NCBI GenBank assembly: GCA_020465985.1
Contig: JAANYP010002035.1
Location: 215,638 to 279,637, forward strand
From: Centrapalus pauciflorus
Lineage: Eukaryota > Streptophyta > Magnoliopsida > Asterales > Asteraceae
DNA: 64,000 bases
Reading direction: 5' to 3'
The notes beneath the pieces were generated by a model. The model was not told the DNA's origin. It saw only the letters and a program-made list of their open reading frames with translations, and made no database searches. A program made the position numbers and the translations under genes. Shown here in pieces: positions 36,764 to 51,049 of this stretch (within the stretch, counting starts at the first letter, position 1; each line of letters begins with the position of its first letter).

Positions 36764-37384
36764 AAATATTAAACGGATAATTTTAATAAAAATTGATATA
36801 CTATAAGCAGAAACATAAAATGAAAATATATAAATATTAGACGCGTAATTTTAATAAAATTTTAAAGGATACGTCCAGACAACGAGACGGGACACGATGA
36901 GAATTTCATTTTACATTTCCATTCTTGCTTTCTTAATCTTTCCCTTCGTCACCAGCCCCATCCTCGTCGAGAAATGAATTTATATCCTCATCTTGTCCCA
37001 ATTGGGGATCGGAGTTCCCACAACTGGAAATCGGATTTTTCAGTCTATAAAATTAAACTATAAGTGGTAAAATTGTATAAAAATTTTTTAAAAGAAATCT
37101 ATTCAAACATATTTAAGTTATTTACATATATAATTTATAATAAAACCAAACACAAAATGTATGCAAAAGATTTATAAAATCAATAATAACAAAGAAAATA
37201 ATATTATTTTAAACTTTTGAATTTCACTTTCTTAATGCTAGATTACATTCCCTTGTTCATTGAATCTCACTATTCCCTTGTTGCAATTGAATATTTGAAA
37301 AAGAAAAAAAAAGTTTGCTTCTTAGCCCAAGTGTCTATTGAAGGGAAAATAGATTCACGTTCATTGTGTGACCCGCATTTTAAA
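36764..37384. other. Intergenic between tandem copy 2 and the hAT relic
   Basis: AT-rich. The stretch 36880-37060 ('gagacgggacacgatgagaa', 'ggggatcggagttccc') looks like a degenerate transposon end. No gene was found. Confidence 0.4.
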
Positions 37385-38497
37385 TTTAATCGTCCGAGAT
37401 GGTATTACATATGTAGATGATTCCGTTAGTAATATTAGAGGTGTGATAAAGTGGGTCCGACAATCCCCTAAGAATAAATAATTTTAAGAAGGATGCCAAT
37501 TGCCAAGATTGAAAAATATGGTAGCACAAAACATTTGCTTTTAGACGTCCCAACAAAATAGAATTCGACATATTTGATGTTGGAAGCGGCTGAAGTTTAT
37601 GAAAATGCATTTAGTTGATATTAATGTAAGGATACATATTTTGTGGATAATCTCAATAAGAGTCATTTATCGACACCAACATCATATGTTTGGGACAATG
37701 CTAGAAAGCGGATTCATTTTTTAAGTACTTTTATGATCTAACACACTTTGTCTAATTTTACTTGCATCTTTTGATGATATCACTCATATTTTTACCCTTT
37801 TTAATGATGATTTAGAAAGCATGCGCGATACGGGTTTGTTAGCTATGATAACGCAAATGAGGCGCAAATTTGACAAGTATTTTGGCGAGTTTTAAAAAGT
37901 AAGCATGTTATTATACATTGCTACAATACTTGATCTAAGGAACAAATTAACTTACTTAGGTGGTGTTGTTGATGATGTGATGGAAAAGAGAAGGGGACAT
38001 CGATGAAAAAAAAAAAATAAATTGATTGTTTGCGTGAGCTATACAGTGATTACGTAAGAATTCATGCTCCATCTTCAACTCATTCTTCTAATTCTTCAGT
38101 TTTAGAAAAACGTTCACCTGATGAGACCGTATCAAACCCCTTGATGAGAAATAAATTCAACGAGAAGATGAAGCTACAAATAAGTGGCACGAAGGCCTCA
38201 AAGAGTGAGTTGGACAAATTTTTGAATGAAGGTTTGGAGGATGATTCTGACGAATTTGATCTTTTGTTATGGTGGAAAGGGAATAACATGAGATTTCCTA
38301 TACTGTCTTTGATGGCTAGAGAAGTTTTTGTGATTCCCATTTCGATGATAACATCCGAGTTAATGTTTAACACCAGCAGACGAGTGTTTGATCCATTTAG
38401 GAGTTCTTTAACTCGTAACATGGTTGAGGCCTTAATTTGTACACAACATTGGCTTCGTACAAGTTCTAGACCGAATGTTGAAGAAGATTTGAATTGA
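37385..38497 (+). pseudogene. hAT-family transposase, decayed
   Basis: Translations in several frames match a plant hAT transposase (RICESLEEPER/DAYSLEEPER type). From left to right: 'KWVRQSP', 'LDVPT', 'LEAAEVYENAF', 'TPTSYVWDNARKRIHFL' and 'LLAMITQMRRKFDKYFGEF', then an open stretch 38030-38497. The latter ends in the C-terminal dimerisation domain: EFDLLLWWKGNNMRFPIL, SLMAREVFVIPISMI and RRVFDPFRSSLTRNMVEALI. Stops and frameshifts interrupt the middle. Terminal inverted repeats were not located. A domesticated gene is unlikely given the breaks. Confidence 0.85.
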
Positions 38498-39885
<1,388 letters not shown>

Positions 39886-39946
39886 TATATATATATATTG
39901 CACAACAAAATCTTGTGTTCGCTTGCGCGCGCACCTGAAAGACACT

Positions 39947-40128
39947 TTTTTTTGAACAGCAAACTACCTACTCCTGATCCTAAACTACTCATTTGCCCCA
40001 AGTGGGGACTTCAGACTTACTTTCATCACCTAAATTCAAACTTGCCTCCAATGGAAGTCGAACCCGTGACCGCACACTTACATATCACCCTCATACCAAA
40101 TGGGGTTGCTAATTAAACCCCATTTGGT
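39947..40128 (-). mobile_element. tRNA-derived SINE with 14-bp TSD
   Basis: A 182-bp insertion flanked by perfect 14-bp repeats ACCTGAAAGACACT (39933-39946 and 40129-40142). On the minus strand it carries a B-box-like 'ggttcgacttcc' about 70 bp from the 5' end and finishes in a short poly(A) (poly(T) at 39947 on the plus strand). Long TSD, tRNA-like promoter and A-tail together identify a SINE. Confidence 0.8.
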
Positions 40129-40410
40129 ACCTGAAAGACACTCGCAATGTGAATTCGCTATTAGTAGATGGACAAATTAAGGTAACTCTGAGTTCATATA
40201 TATCAAGATAGGTGTTCAGTAATTAATGTGTATATTTTCAAGAATCGGAATCTTATGATTGATATATAATTACAATTAAGTTCCATAAATAACATCGGTA
40301 CATAGTGAAGTGATGGAGACTGTTTAGCTATGTGATGATGTTAGTTAATTCATAGTATGATTAATTTGATGTTAAGAACTTTAAAAACAGTATGCAGTGC
40401 TGATTGCAAT
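40129..40410 (-). repeat. Duplicate of part of the VAL-like gene (3' intron region)
   Basis: Diverged but collinear with 44405-44690, which contains the 3' UTR intron of the VAL-like gene. Shared stretches include 'tttcaagaat..gaatcttatgat', 'tttagctaat/tgtg' and 'agaactttaaaaaca.tatgcag' against 'agagcttcaaaaacatgcag'. It lies about 4.3 kb from the parent, next to the EIN2 fragment. Confidence 0.6.
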
Positions 40411-40504
40411 TGATGGAAAACTTACCAAACAAGTTTAAGATTTTAATTAATATTAGATCACCTGTAAAACATACATTTTTAGTTGCGTACTCTTATTAAA
40501 ATAA

Positions 40505-40629
40505 GGGTTTAATAAGGAAAAAAAAAACCAACATTTTTTACGGTTTTGTCCCTCCATGTTATTTTTTTTCTAGAAAAATTTCCAAGTTAATTGTCTTTTT
40601 CTGGTTTTATGAAATGTAGATATTAGAAC
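40505..40629. mobile_element. Half of a 'gggtttatta' MITE, truncated at the EIN2 fragment
   Basis: Left arm only: 'gggtttaataaggaaaaaaa', 'ccaacattttttacgg', 'tgtccctccatgttattt' and 'gtagatattagaacc'. It stops abruptly where EIN2-derived sequence begins at about 40630. Confidence 0.65.
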
Positions 40630-40633
40630 CTGT

Positions 40634-41290
40634 CAGGTGTCCACTTTTGATGTCTTTGGGTTCACCTTAGAATCTATTCCGAGTAACTTGTCAAGTTTCC
40701 TTGATGCCTTGGCTTCTTGTGTTGGTTCACCATGGAAATCAAACAGTTGGCCCCAAAACTCGTCAAGAATTGCAGCTGATTGGCGCCTTGCAGCCTGGCC
40801 AAATCCAGCTAACTTTGACCAACTTGTGGTACCACTCCCTACATTGTGTCTGCAGTTAGAACAAAATATGTTTCCACGTGAAGATATAAGTGCTCTAAAA
40901 GAGCTTACTGCAAAAAACAAACAATGCTCCTAAACGACCCTGGACCATCAGGTCTTAGTGAATGGTTTGAATCAGACACAACTTTGGGTGATTCTTCAGG
41001 CTGCCAAGCATCTATCTTCTGGTCTTTCATTACAACCTGTAAATTCCCGTCTATTCTCAATGTCTTTTCAGTCGAATCGGACTCATCATTTTTCAGGCAG
41101 CTCCTCTCTTCGCCACCTGAAATTGTCGTTGCTGGTTGGTTCCTCTGATGGTTAACAAACCGGGATATCAGAGGAATGTTCTTTGATCGTAGTCAAACAA
41201 AGCCCTTTCTCAGATTCCATGAGTTCCTCGGGCAAATCACGCTCATGATTGAATCTTTGTGGATCAGCCTGGTATAAGTGGTGTTTCTTG
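40634..41290 (-). pseudogene. EIN2 fragment
   Basis: On the minus strand, 40830-40637 reads [20 protein letters not shown], then [14 protein letters not shown] and [12 protein letters not shown]. This is the conserved C-terminal-region block of EIN2, the ER-located NRAMP-like ethylene-signalling protein whose cleaved C-terminus goes to the nucleus. Upstream (41290-40950) in shifting frames lie 'ADPQRFNHERDLPEELMES', 'KIDAWQPEESPKVV' and '[13 protein letters not shown]', also EIN2-like. Stops and frame changes occur between the pieces, and both ends are truncated, so it is a captured or duplicated fragment and not a working gene. Confidence 0.8.
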
Positions 41291-42210
41291 CAGTTAATGA
41301 CAATGCCAAAATGATACATAATTTTATAAACTTTGCATCCTAAAATATATATATTGAACTTGCAGACGGATACTTAATTAGATTTTCTTTCTATATAATT
41401 TGGCCAAAAGTATATTATACTTCATTTGAAAATACAATTTCTAAATTGCAAATCCTAAAATATATTGAACTTACAATTCTGCTCTTTGCTTGAAAACTTT
41501 TTTTTTTGAAATTTTTTTTTAAGTATGGTTGCATCGAAGAGATGAGAACCTTCTTAGTTATTAACAGAGATTTATGAATAATTTCATCTTCTTCGTTTAA
41601 TCAAACATTGCATCGATCATCTTCTTTTTGCTCACGTCTTCTATGTATACAACTGATTCTTTTTCTACCATCCAGAGATCCCACAAAACCTTGTCATCGT
41701 TTTAACATTTAGTCTTGAACACAAATAATCTTATTCATTTTCTCGTATTATACTACTTTCCTTTTCTTGCAACGACATGTTAAATTATCTCGGCATGTGA
41801 TGATGACACATGCTATGAGGTAGGAACATGCATGCGTTCTTTAGTTTTTTACCATTTTTATAAAATAAAAAAAAAAAACCATATTTTTTTACATTTTTAC
41901 CATCTATATATACAGAAAACACATTTTTTATCAGTCAAGTACTGTTAATAGAATGTATCTTTGGATTTAATGACTTATCTAGAACAACCTATTTCAACAT
42001 TTTTATAACTTATAACAATAAGTTGTTTTAAGTATCTTATAATAAAGGCACATGTGACAACTGCACGCAGTTGATATGTGCCGATTTGTTAGTATTGCTA
42101 ATGCAATCATATATGCGGGGTACTTTTACTTAAGTATGTGTTTAGCATCTGATCGAATATAGATCGAGTTTTTATTCTTATTAATTATATATGTAAGCAT
42201 GTTTGATTTT
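41291..42210. other. Intergenic, AT-rich
   Basis: Nothing recognised beyond poly(T)/(A) runs. Confidence 0.4.
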
Positions 42211-42613
42211 CAAGATCTAGCGACGTCCCGTGAATTTTGGTGGCCCTGTACGATAATTACATGGTAGGCTCATAAAATGTGAAATTTTTTTAATTTTATA
42301 TAAAAATTATTCAATTGCTATATACATAAAAAAAACATTTAAAACAATGACATTAACACATGTTCATATAACTTGAACAAAATAATTAATTTCAAAATTA
42401 TATTTATCTAAAAGAGCATTGCTATACGCTTATTTTTTTATAATCATACATCGTCACACTCGCGTATTTTTTTGTTAATGACGTGATACACAGTAATTAA
42501 ACTTAAGCAGACTTTAGTTTTTCATTATTTTTCCGATCACCGGTCAATGATGAGGCACTACCAAACTTGGGGCCCTGAGCGGTCGCACTTACTGCACACC
42601 CTCAGGGCCGGCC
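42211..42613. mobile_element. hAT-like relic
   Basis: The right end (gccctgagcggtcgcactta ... cagggccggcctg) and left end (caagatctagcgacgtcc, ggctcataaaatgtg) resemble those of the hAT at 13110-16334. No matching target duplication was found, so the borders are approximate. Confidence 0.5.
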
Positions 42614-43290
42614 TGTATCAATCCCTACAATATATGCCAAGTGCAAAATATAAGTTATAAACAAACGAATTCAAATTCTTTAAGCAGAAAAGTTATAAAC
42701 AAACTATAAGTACTGTTTTATTTCGATTTTTGAGAAAATGTTGGATCGAGTGTCCTTTAATTTACCTCTGTATTGTATAGCACTTAGCGCAAATCGTTTA
42801 CTTCTTATATATATTAATTGAACTAATTAACACTCAAGTACTGAAGTACATTACTCAACTTCTCTAAGCAGAAATAAAGCTGGCATAGAAAGATAAAATA
42901 TCATCTGTCTCTCAAGATCTACCCATCAATGCCTACAATATATGCCAAGTGCAAAATCTTTAAAGCTTAATTTATAACTAAATCTGGCTGCAAAACACCA
43001 CAATACTAAGTTTCTCAAGATCAGTTCTTTGCAAAAGGATTAGCATGTGAATGATCATTAATTACCATCAAATTAAACACAGATAAAGGACTTTTAGCAT
43101 ATCTTGGGGATAATATATATACATACGTCAAGAGCAACACGCGTGTAGTTTAAAATGTGTGTACCCATCAGAAGTTGAATTAGTAATTTAGTATATATAT
43201 ATAATGCAATGGAAGATGCAACAACATTCTCATTTATACAGCATATTCTCTCCCAATTACATATAGATGTTCACTGATTATGTCACTTCC

Positions 43291-43296
<6 letters not shown>
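42614..43296. other. Intergenic with a small direct duplication
   Basis: 'cctacaatatatgccaagtg' occurs at about 42624 and 42931 with similar flanks, a local direct repeat spaced about 300 bp. No gene is recognised. Confidence 0.5.
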
Positions 43297-44411
<1,115 letters not shown>

Positions 44412-44697
44412 CTGGAAGACATTCAGCGTGTAAATTTACAAATGATCAACAGATGAACAAAGTAACTTGGAGTTCAAATCAAGATGGATGTTCGGAATAG
44501 CAAAGATTTTCAAGAATATGAATCTTATGATATATTAATTGGAAACTAAATCATATCATAATTTACATTTTAAAAAATGGGGAGTATTTAGCTAATTAAC
44601 GTGAAAAGCATTTATGGCAAAATTAGATATAAGGTATCCTAAGAGCTTCAAAAACATGCAGCAAGTAAATGTAATACCTGATGAGGGGCTTGGTTTC

Positions 44698-46752
44698 TCA
44701 TTGGAAATTTTTTTTCAGTCCGATGACCATCTTTCCATTTGGCTCCATGCGATAAAATGTCACTGAAAGAAAAAGTACTACACATTTAAAATAAAAGACA
44801 TCACGCATAAATGCATGAAAAGAGATCAGCAAAGAGGCAAATGTAAGTCGGTAGCATTAAATGAAACACCTGCTTGACGGCAAACTTAAATTGCTAGCTT
44901 GTTTAATAAAATAATCACCTATATCACCGGTTTGCATGTTGTTTGAAACAATATAATCTCTGAGCCCTTGCAAAACGTACATTTTGCTCTTCTTATGATT
45001 CCAACAACGAAAGTAAACATCCCATTCATTCCCATTTGTATCTAGAATATTCATCGAGATCCCATCTGGAGCAATAACTTCAGGGAAATAAGCCTGTTTA
45101 AAAAATGTGCAATTGACATTAGCATTATTAAATCATTGCATTTAGAATGTCAACGGCCATAATATTCATATATATTTAATACTTAGGGTCTACTTCTCGA
45201 ACCTCGGCTTGTCTCTTTGGAAGTACTAAACGGCCAAACTTGGAATCGGAATCACTTGCAGTCACTGATTTCTCAAACAAAAAAATGAGAGCAGATTGTG
45301 GGCTAATTTATGGTTAAGAATGATCGGGGTAGAAATGATACGCCCATTGGAGATGAAATTGAAATATAACACACTTAAGATACAAAATGGAAAGGTAAAA
45401 GGATACACAGAAGAGATCTGAGGCATCTCCAACTCAGTTTTGAGAGTCCTCTCAGCGTTATCCAACTCGTAGATTGAATCTGATCCAGCATTGCAATAAT
45501 TTTGTGCCTGCGATGGTAGACTACTAATTAAGACAAGCCATGATAAATTCAATATTTATGGGTAGATTACTAATTCGATAACACATGATAAACCCAAGAT
45601 TTCATCAAGAAATGCAGAAAGATGAAAATCAATGGAGATGGCGCTCATCTTGTATACCTGAGACATCGCAGAACATGTCTTACAAATCACACCACCCAAA
45701 TCTAACAAAAAGTACTCAGTTATGGACACAATGCATCCACTGTGGATCAGCTGCAGAGTTAAAACAAAATCCGTCGAGAAAATGAAGAATACATCATAAT
45801 TGAAAACACATGTTTTCAGAAACAATCCGAAAGTAAGAATAAATCGATAATGTAAATCAGAGACAAAAAAAAAAAAATTGTTTACCTTTCCACAATAGAC
45901 GCAATCTCTCCATCCTCCTTCTTTTGAATGAAACGATTCACAGAATAGTCCAATGTCATACATAAAACTACGTGGTTGCAAAGTATATACAAACCATGTT
46001 AAAAAAGACTTCTAATTATAAAGATGTCTGCAAATATATTTTTTGATAGATTTAGAAGCATCAATAAACTTTTTTCACACTATTTTTGTTTGAGTCTAAA
46101 CTATTAAACAATTGTCTACTTCAGATTATTCATATGAAAACTTTATGTTGTTTAGTTTACAAGATTTCAAAGCATTTTAAAGATTTAGATTTCATGGAAT
46201 TTTGGGTTATAGATTATAATTCTCGACTAGCTGGGAGGATTTTGAAATACCACAAACAAAGAATTTTAAAATCCGCTGGATCATACAATCTCATCAAATC
46301 CAAATCGTGTAAAATTCTTTGAAACCAGTAAACAAAAGGCGTTCTAATTAAAGCTTCACTGAATTTCAAATTGGGGGTTTTAGTAAATGCAGCATCAACT
46401 CAAATATATAACTCAAGAACCACTGCTATACAACTCCAAATTGCAAGTTCTCAAAAAAAAATCAACAATATAAAATCAATACAATTAACTTGTACGATCT
46501 GCATGGCAATTACAGAATACACAGATCAAGAAGCCATGGCCATGATCGAACTAAACTCGCAACATACAAAGGAAAAACCAACAAATTCAATTGTCTCCGA
46601 TAGGGGAGGAAGAAATTAACTTACTAGCAGCTTCCGCAAAGCTGAGCATATTCTCCTGAGCGAAATTTCCATCCATTTCTCAATGGACCTGAAGAAGAAG
46701 AATCATCCTTGCATTGTATGCAACAAGTCTTGTTGGATGATGAAGACGCCAT
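44698..46752 (-). CDS. VAL-like B3-domain protein, short form (seven exons)
   Basis: Exons on the minus strand: 46752-46625, 45967-45886, 45750-45658, 45507-45409, 45271-45203, 45093-44919, 44762-44698. All introns are GT-AG and the phase is kept, giving 236 aa. Residues 10-101 are a Cys-rich PHD-like zinc domain: GWKFRSGEYAQLCGSC, FCESFHSKEGGWRDCVYCGK, GGVICKTC. Residues about 135-233 are a B3 DNA-binding domain: KFGRLVLPKRQAEAYFPEVI, WDVYFRCWNHKKSKMYVLQG, GDIVTFYRMEPNGKMVIGLK. This order is that of the VAL/HSI2 repressors, which bind RY elements and silence seed-maturation genes with PRC2. VAL proteins are several times longer and also carry a CW zinc finger and EAR motif, absent here. The usual HCGC is HSGC (Ser74), so one zinc ligand may be lost. 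It is either a genuine short paralogue or a truncated copy. Confidence 0.8.
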
Positions 46753-47146
46753 TGAAGGCAATCAACAAATGCGTTGATCGAGAGAGAAAGGGTTTTTTTT
46801 TTTTTTTTTTTTGATTTAATTAGCGGTGGGGTTTGATTTGTGAAACCCCTTTTCTTGCAAAAATTAAAAATGAAAAACATGTGAATGCAAAGGTAATTAA
46901 TGGCAAGCCAGAAGAAAACAAAATTAACCCACAATAATTCGGGCAGCCCATTATATATAATCGTCATTCGATGGAGTGGAATTACTTCGGGTCAGTTTTG
47001 GTTGTTGTTTGGGAAATAAAAGATGATTCTTTTGGATTTCTTGAATAAGATTACATACAGCAGAGCGGCAACTCTAATCAAATGGTGGAGATGGAAGTGA
47101 TACATAACTCAAATCAGTGATACACTGATATATAGGGAAGGAGAAA
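46753..47146. other. 5' flank of the VAL-like gene
   Basis: Expected 5' UTR and promoter of the minus-strand gene, including a T-run at 46793-46812 near the start and 'attatatataat' near 46950 as a possible TATA region. No other gene. Confidence 0.4.
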
Positions 47147-47832
47147 GGCCAGGCGGTTTCTTAAATTTTTAAAATTTATTTTGTTAATATATTTATTTAT
47201 TGGGTTTGACGGTATAATAATAACTAGTTTATTACCCGCGTATTGCGCAGATATTTTTAATATATATAAAACATAATAAACTAAAAAGTAAAGATATAAA
47301 TATTATTTTTAAACAAAAATATAAAATAATGATATTATTATTTATTAAGACCTATTAATTTTGTATAATTCTACAGACACATGAATAGTAATTATTTTTT
47401 TAAATATTTAAACTTTTATTATATTATATTATAATTAATAAGTTATTAGAATATTAGATTTTGTTGGATTTGATTTGATTTGAAGTTAAAAGTAGATTAT
47501 ATTAGATATGGATAGATATAGTTTAACTTTATTTGTTATTTTTTAAAACTATAAATGTCACGTGTCGATTCATGGTGATGACACGTGGCTTCATGAGAGT
47601 TGAGTATATACTCTTTTAATAGTATAGATAGATAGATACTTATCTACTATTTTAAATGTATCTGACACCGAAATAGAAATTTTTTTTATACATATGATAC
47701 ACATATTTTTGTTACTAGTTAATATTTTACACATCATTTAATTCTTGTTACTATCTTTGTGATAATGTGTGGTTGTATATGTAGCCTGAGGTGTGAACAT
47801 GCATTTTGTCCGAATTGATCCTTCAATCCTGT

Positions 47833-48055
47833 CAGGGCGATCCTGAAGTAAGGTCAACATGAACAATCGTCCAGGGTCCATTAATCATAAGGGTCCATTT
47901 TTAAAAGATCTATTATAAGTTTAATTAGGTCTATTAATGATTAAACAAATATATAAGTATACATATGATAGATATATTTAGTTTTAACATTATATAATTA
48001 TAAGTTTTTGTTGTTAATTTGTCATTTTTATTTGAATTTTACTTATTTCAAATAC

Positions 48056-48137
<82 letters not shown>

Positions 48138-48186
48138 GACCCAAAAAAATTTTCTCAGAGCCATGAAAATGATTAGACCGATCATG
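47833..48186. mobile_element. hAT-like element in duplication copy 1
   Basis: Begins CAGGGCGATCCTGAAG and ends near GACCGATCATG, flanked by imperfect 8-bp AATCCTGT (47825-47832) and AATCCTAC (48187-48194). It contains an (AT)n tract at about 48069-48133. Duplication copy 2 keeps only its left part (54949-55035). Confidence 0.5.
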
Positions 48187-49109
48187 AATCCTACCAGCCA
48201 TTCTTTCCGGACCCGATTATGTCATGGTTTTATGTAGTTTAGTGAGAAATGCAAAATGAATGAAAGTTTTGATGGCATTAAATGGTTAGAAACTGATGGT
48301 GTAAAAGTGCAAATGTGGTTATAAGACTTGGAATTAAGTCAAAATAATTGACTTCATGTTTGTGTTCTTAATTGTGTGTGTGAAGAGAGGAAACTACATA
48401 GTGAAGGAGCAAAGAAATTAGTATCATCAATTTTGTGAATCATTACCAAATTTAAGATATTGATGTTAGGAATCAAGAGTTCATCATAATCCAAGTGTGG
48501 AAGCTAAATGAGAAGCAAAATCTAAGAAGTTCATTTCATTTGAAGAAGAAACAAGAAAGGTATGTTTTCCAAGTGTCGGTTGGGCACCGGACAAATGCTG
48601 CCCTAATGTTGCTTGTGCAGCTTCACCATTTTGAGTCGTTTTGCCTCATTTTCAGCTCATTGTTTTATGTCAATTTCTTTTGTGTTCTCGTAACACATAG
48701 CTCTATCAATCTATATAAAGCAAGCAATTTAACATAAAAAATGGTGCGCTTGGTATTCATTCTATATAACAATTTCGAAAGCCAAGACCTCTCACATGCA
48801 ATTGACGTTAATTAGTAAGAAATTCCCACTAATTTCTAATTTAACGAGTCACATTTGAGCAATCTATGTGGTATTACTTCGTGTGACTAATTCCAACAGA
48901 TATACACTGAACCACTTTGGTGCGATTGACGATGTTTCGATACATGAATTCATTATTGCTTCATCGTATCTTACTCTTTTAGTGTTGTAAATGTGTATAT
49001 AATCTTGAAGTCGCTAAGCATATAAAGCTTACCCCAATTATAATGTTGACATTTTGAGGAAGTAAATGAAACGTAGTTAAAGGCTCGTCATCAAGACCGT
49101 GATAGTAGT

Positions 49110-49395
49110 CACTACAAGAAAAACAACCTTCTGCGACTATCACTTTGTCGTCGCTAAGACCTCAATAAACGACAAAAAATGTCAGCTTTATTGACTTTCT
49201 GGGTAAAATAATTTGCAAACTTTCAGCGACGACATATGTCGTCCCTAAAAGTAAAAGTAAATAATTTTTTTTATTTTTTTGGGGCGAAAATGTTAGTTTC
49301 ACGGTGAAAATGCCGTCCTTTTTTTACCACTTTCGGCGACGGCAAATTATACTTTCAGCGACGACATTTGGATGAGTTAGCAATGACCGTTTGTA
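49110..49395. mobile_element. CACTA transposon end
   Basis: Starts CACTACAAGAAAAACAACCT, the standard plant CACTA terminus. Subterminal repeats of 'gtcgtcgcta', 'gcgacgacatatgtcgtc' and 'ttcagcgacgaca' follow. The opposite end is missing and duplication copy 2 lacks the whole insertion. Confidence 0.75.
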
Positions 49396-50032
49396 AATGA
49401 CTTGTATCCCAAGCTTAAATTTTTTGTAAGCTAAGTAACACTTTGGCTACTTTTGACATGTTTGTCAAAGTAATCACTTGTGTTATAATAGAAGTGTTTT
49501 CTTGATCTTGAGTGTTTAAATGATATTATATTTTTTTTAGTGTGTGTTTCAATTTAACTAGATGATTATAATCGTGAATAATTAAAAATAAATAGTTATA
49601 AATGATTGAATTTTAAGTAGATTTTTATAATCATGAAAAAGCAGAAAAAATAGATTATATAATAGAGAATTTTAGTAAACAACCTATTTCTCACTATTTG
49701 TATTATTATAAAGTACTTAATAGCTTACTATATTTAGTATGAGCTTTTCTTATAATAGCAAGGAAATTTCATATTACTTCCTATTATAACTATAAATAAA
49801 ATTTATTACCGTCTAATAATACATGTAACTACTACATTTGTGTTATTTAATGCCATGAATATATATACCTTTAAACCGGTTAAGATGTACCCACATGTAT
49901 GATACATGCTGATTTGGAAGCATGTTGCTATATGTTTAATCAAACCAAATTATATGGAAAGACATAACCTTAAACTCTATTTATGATTCAACAATATTGT
50001 TGTAATACACATTGCTACTATGACCATCTCCT

Positions 50033-50424
50033 ATGGGTGTAAATGAGCCGAGCTACTCGTGAGCTACTCGAGCTCGACTCGTTAAAAGCTCAAAGAAAAA
50101 ACTCGAGTTAAACGAGCCCAAGCTTCACATATCGAGCTTGCGAGCCTAAACGAGCCTATATATAAATATTTTTTTAATTAATAAATATATAATATATAGA
50201 TTAAATAAATAAAAATATATTGAAACAACAAGTTATATATATTATATAAAAAGATTATTTAAAAATTAAATTATATAATAAACAGTCGAGCCCGAGCCTG
50301 GAAAATTATTCACGAGTCGAGCTCGTGTTTTACATTCAAATCTCGAAACGAGTTGAGCTCGAGCTCAAGCCTGATACTTTTAAAGGAGCCGAGCTCGGGC
50401 TCGACTCGGCTCGTTTACACTCCT
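50033..50424. mobile_element. MULE-like MITE with 10-bp TSD
   Basis: A 392-bp element with ends ATGGGTGTAAATGAGCCGAG and CTCGGCTCGTTTACACTCCT and direct repeats ACCATCTCCT (50023-50032 and 50425-50434). Subterminal 'gagctcgactcg' repeats are present. Duplication copy 2 has no insert at the matching site (about 55440). Confidence 0.8.
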
Positions 50425-50930
50425 ACCATCTCCTCGATCCCCCTAGCAAGTGCTCCCACTGGTAAGCCATGCTACCTCACCTCACCATCCGATCCGAGAT
50501 TGCTACTATGACCATTCGATCGAAACTATCTGAAATTTTTGGATATCCGGATTTTCAAAAATCGGATGATCCGAATTTTCAGATTCAGAGAGTAAAATAT
50601 CAAAATGTCATATATTCTTATAGCAAAAGTTATTATCCAAAAATTTGAATATCCAAAAGTTCGGATATCCGGTTTTGAATACCCCTACTTATTGTTGGAG
50701 CTAATGTAGCTGAAGTTTTTATAAATAGACGTGTTTGGTAAAGTATCTAGACTAGGACGAATCCGAACGAAATTTCGGATTCGGATAGCAAAAATCACTA
50801 TCAAAAATTTTGGATATCCGAAGAACATCCCTACTTATTGTTGGAGCTAATGTAGCTGCAATTTTTATAAATAGACGTGTTTGGTAAAATATCTAGAGTT
50901 GGAGAGAAGTCGCCGGCGATGGAGGTGAAG

Positions 50931-51049
50931 GAGAGCAGTCGTCGAGATCTGGCGGTGGAGGAGAGCAGTCGTCGAGATCTGGTGGTGGAGGAGAGCAGTC
51001 GGCGACGATGGTGGTGGAGGAGAGCAGCCGCCGACGAAGGTGGCGGAGG
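50931..51049 (+). repeat. GC-rich 30-bp minisatellite, four units
   Basis: Units of 29-30 bp starting GAGAGCAGTCGTCGAGATCT lie at 50931, 50961, 50991 and 51020. They are followed by related 'ggtggaggagatg' sequence to about 51120. The frame on the plus strand reads ESSRRDLVVE repeats, probably not a real protein. Confidence 0.8.

Noticed and set aside
37385..38497. A domesticated hAT transposase gene
   Set aside because: Stops and frameshifts interrupt the region upstream of 38030; only the C-terminal dimerisation part remains open.
39946..40128. Possible tRNA gene on the minus strand from a B-box-like motif (also at 28800)
   Set aside because: There is no cloverleaf or acceptor stem. One is a SINE by its TSD and A-tail and the other is a tRNA-like repeat.
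48495..48737. Similar open frames at 48495-48737 and 55207-55416 in the two duplication copies
   Set aside because: The shared C-terminal peptide is reached from different frames upstream because of indels, so the coding frame is not conserved; it is more likely non-coding duplicated DNA.
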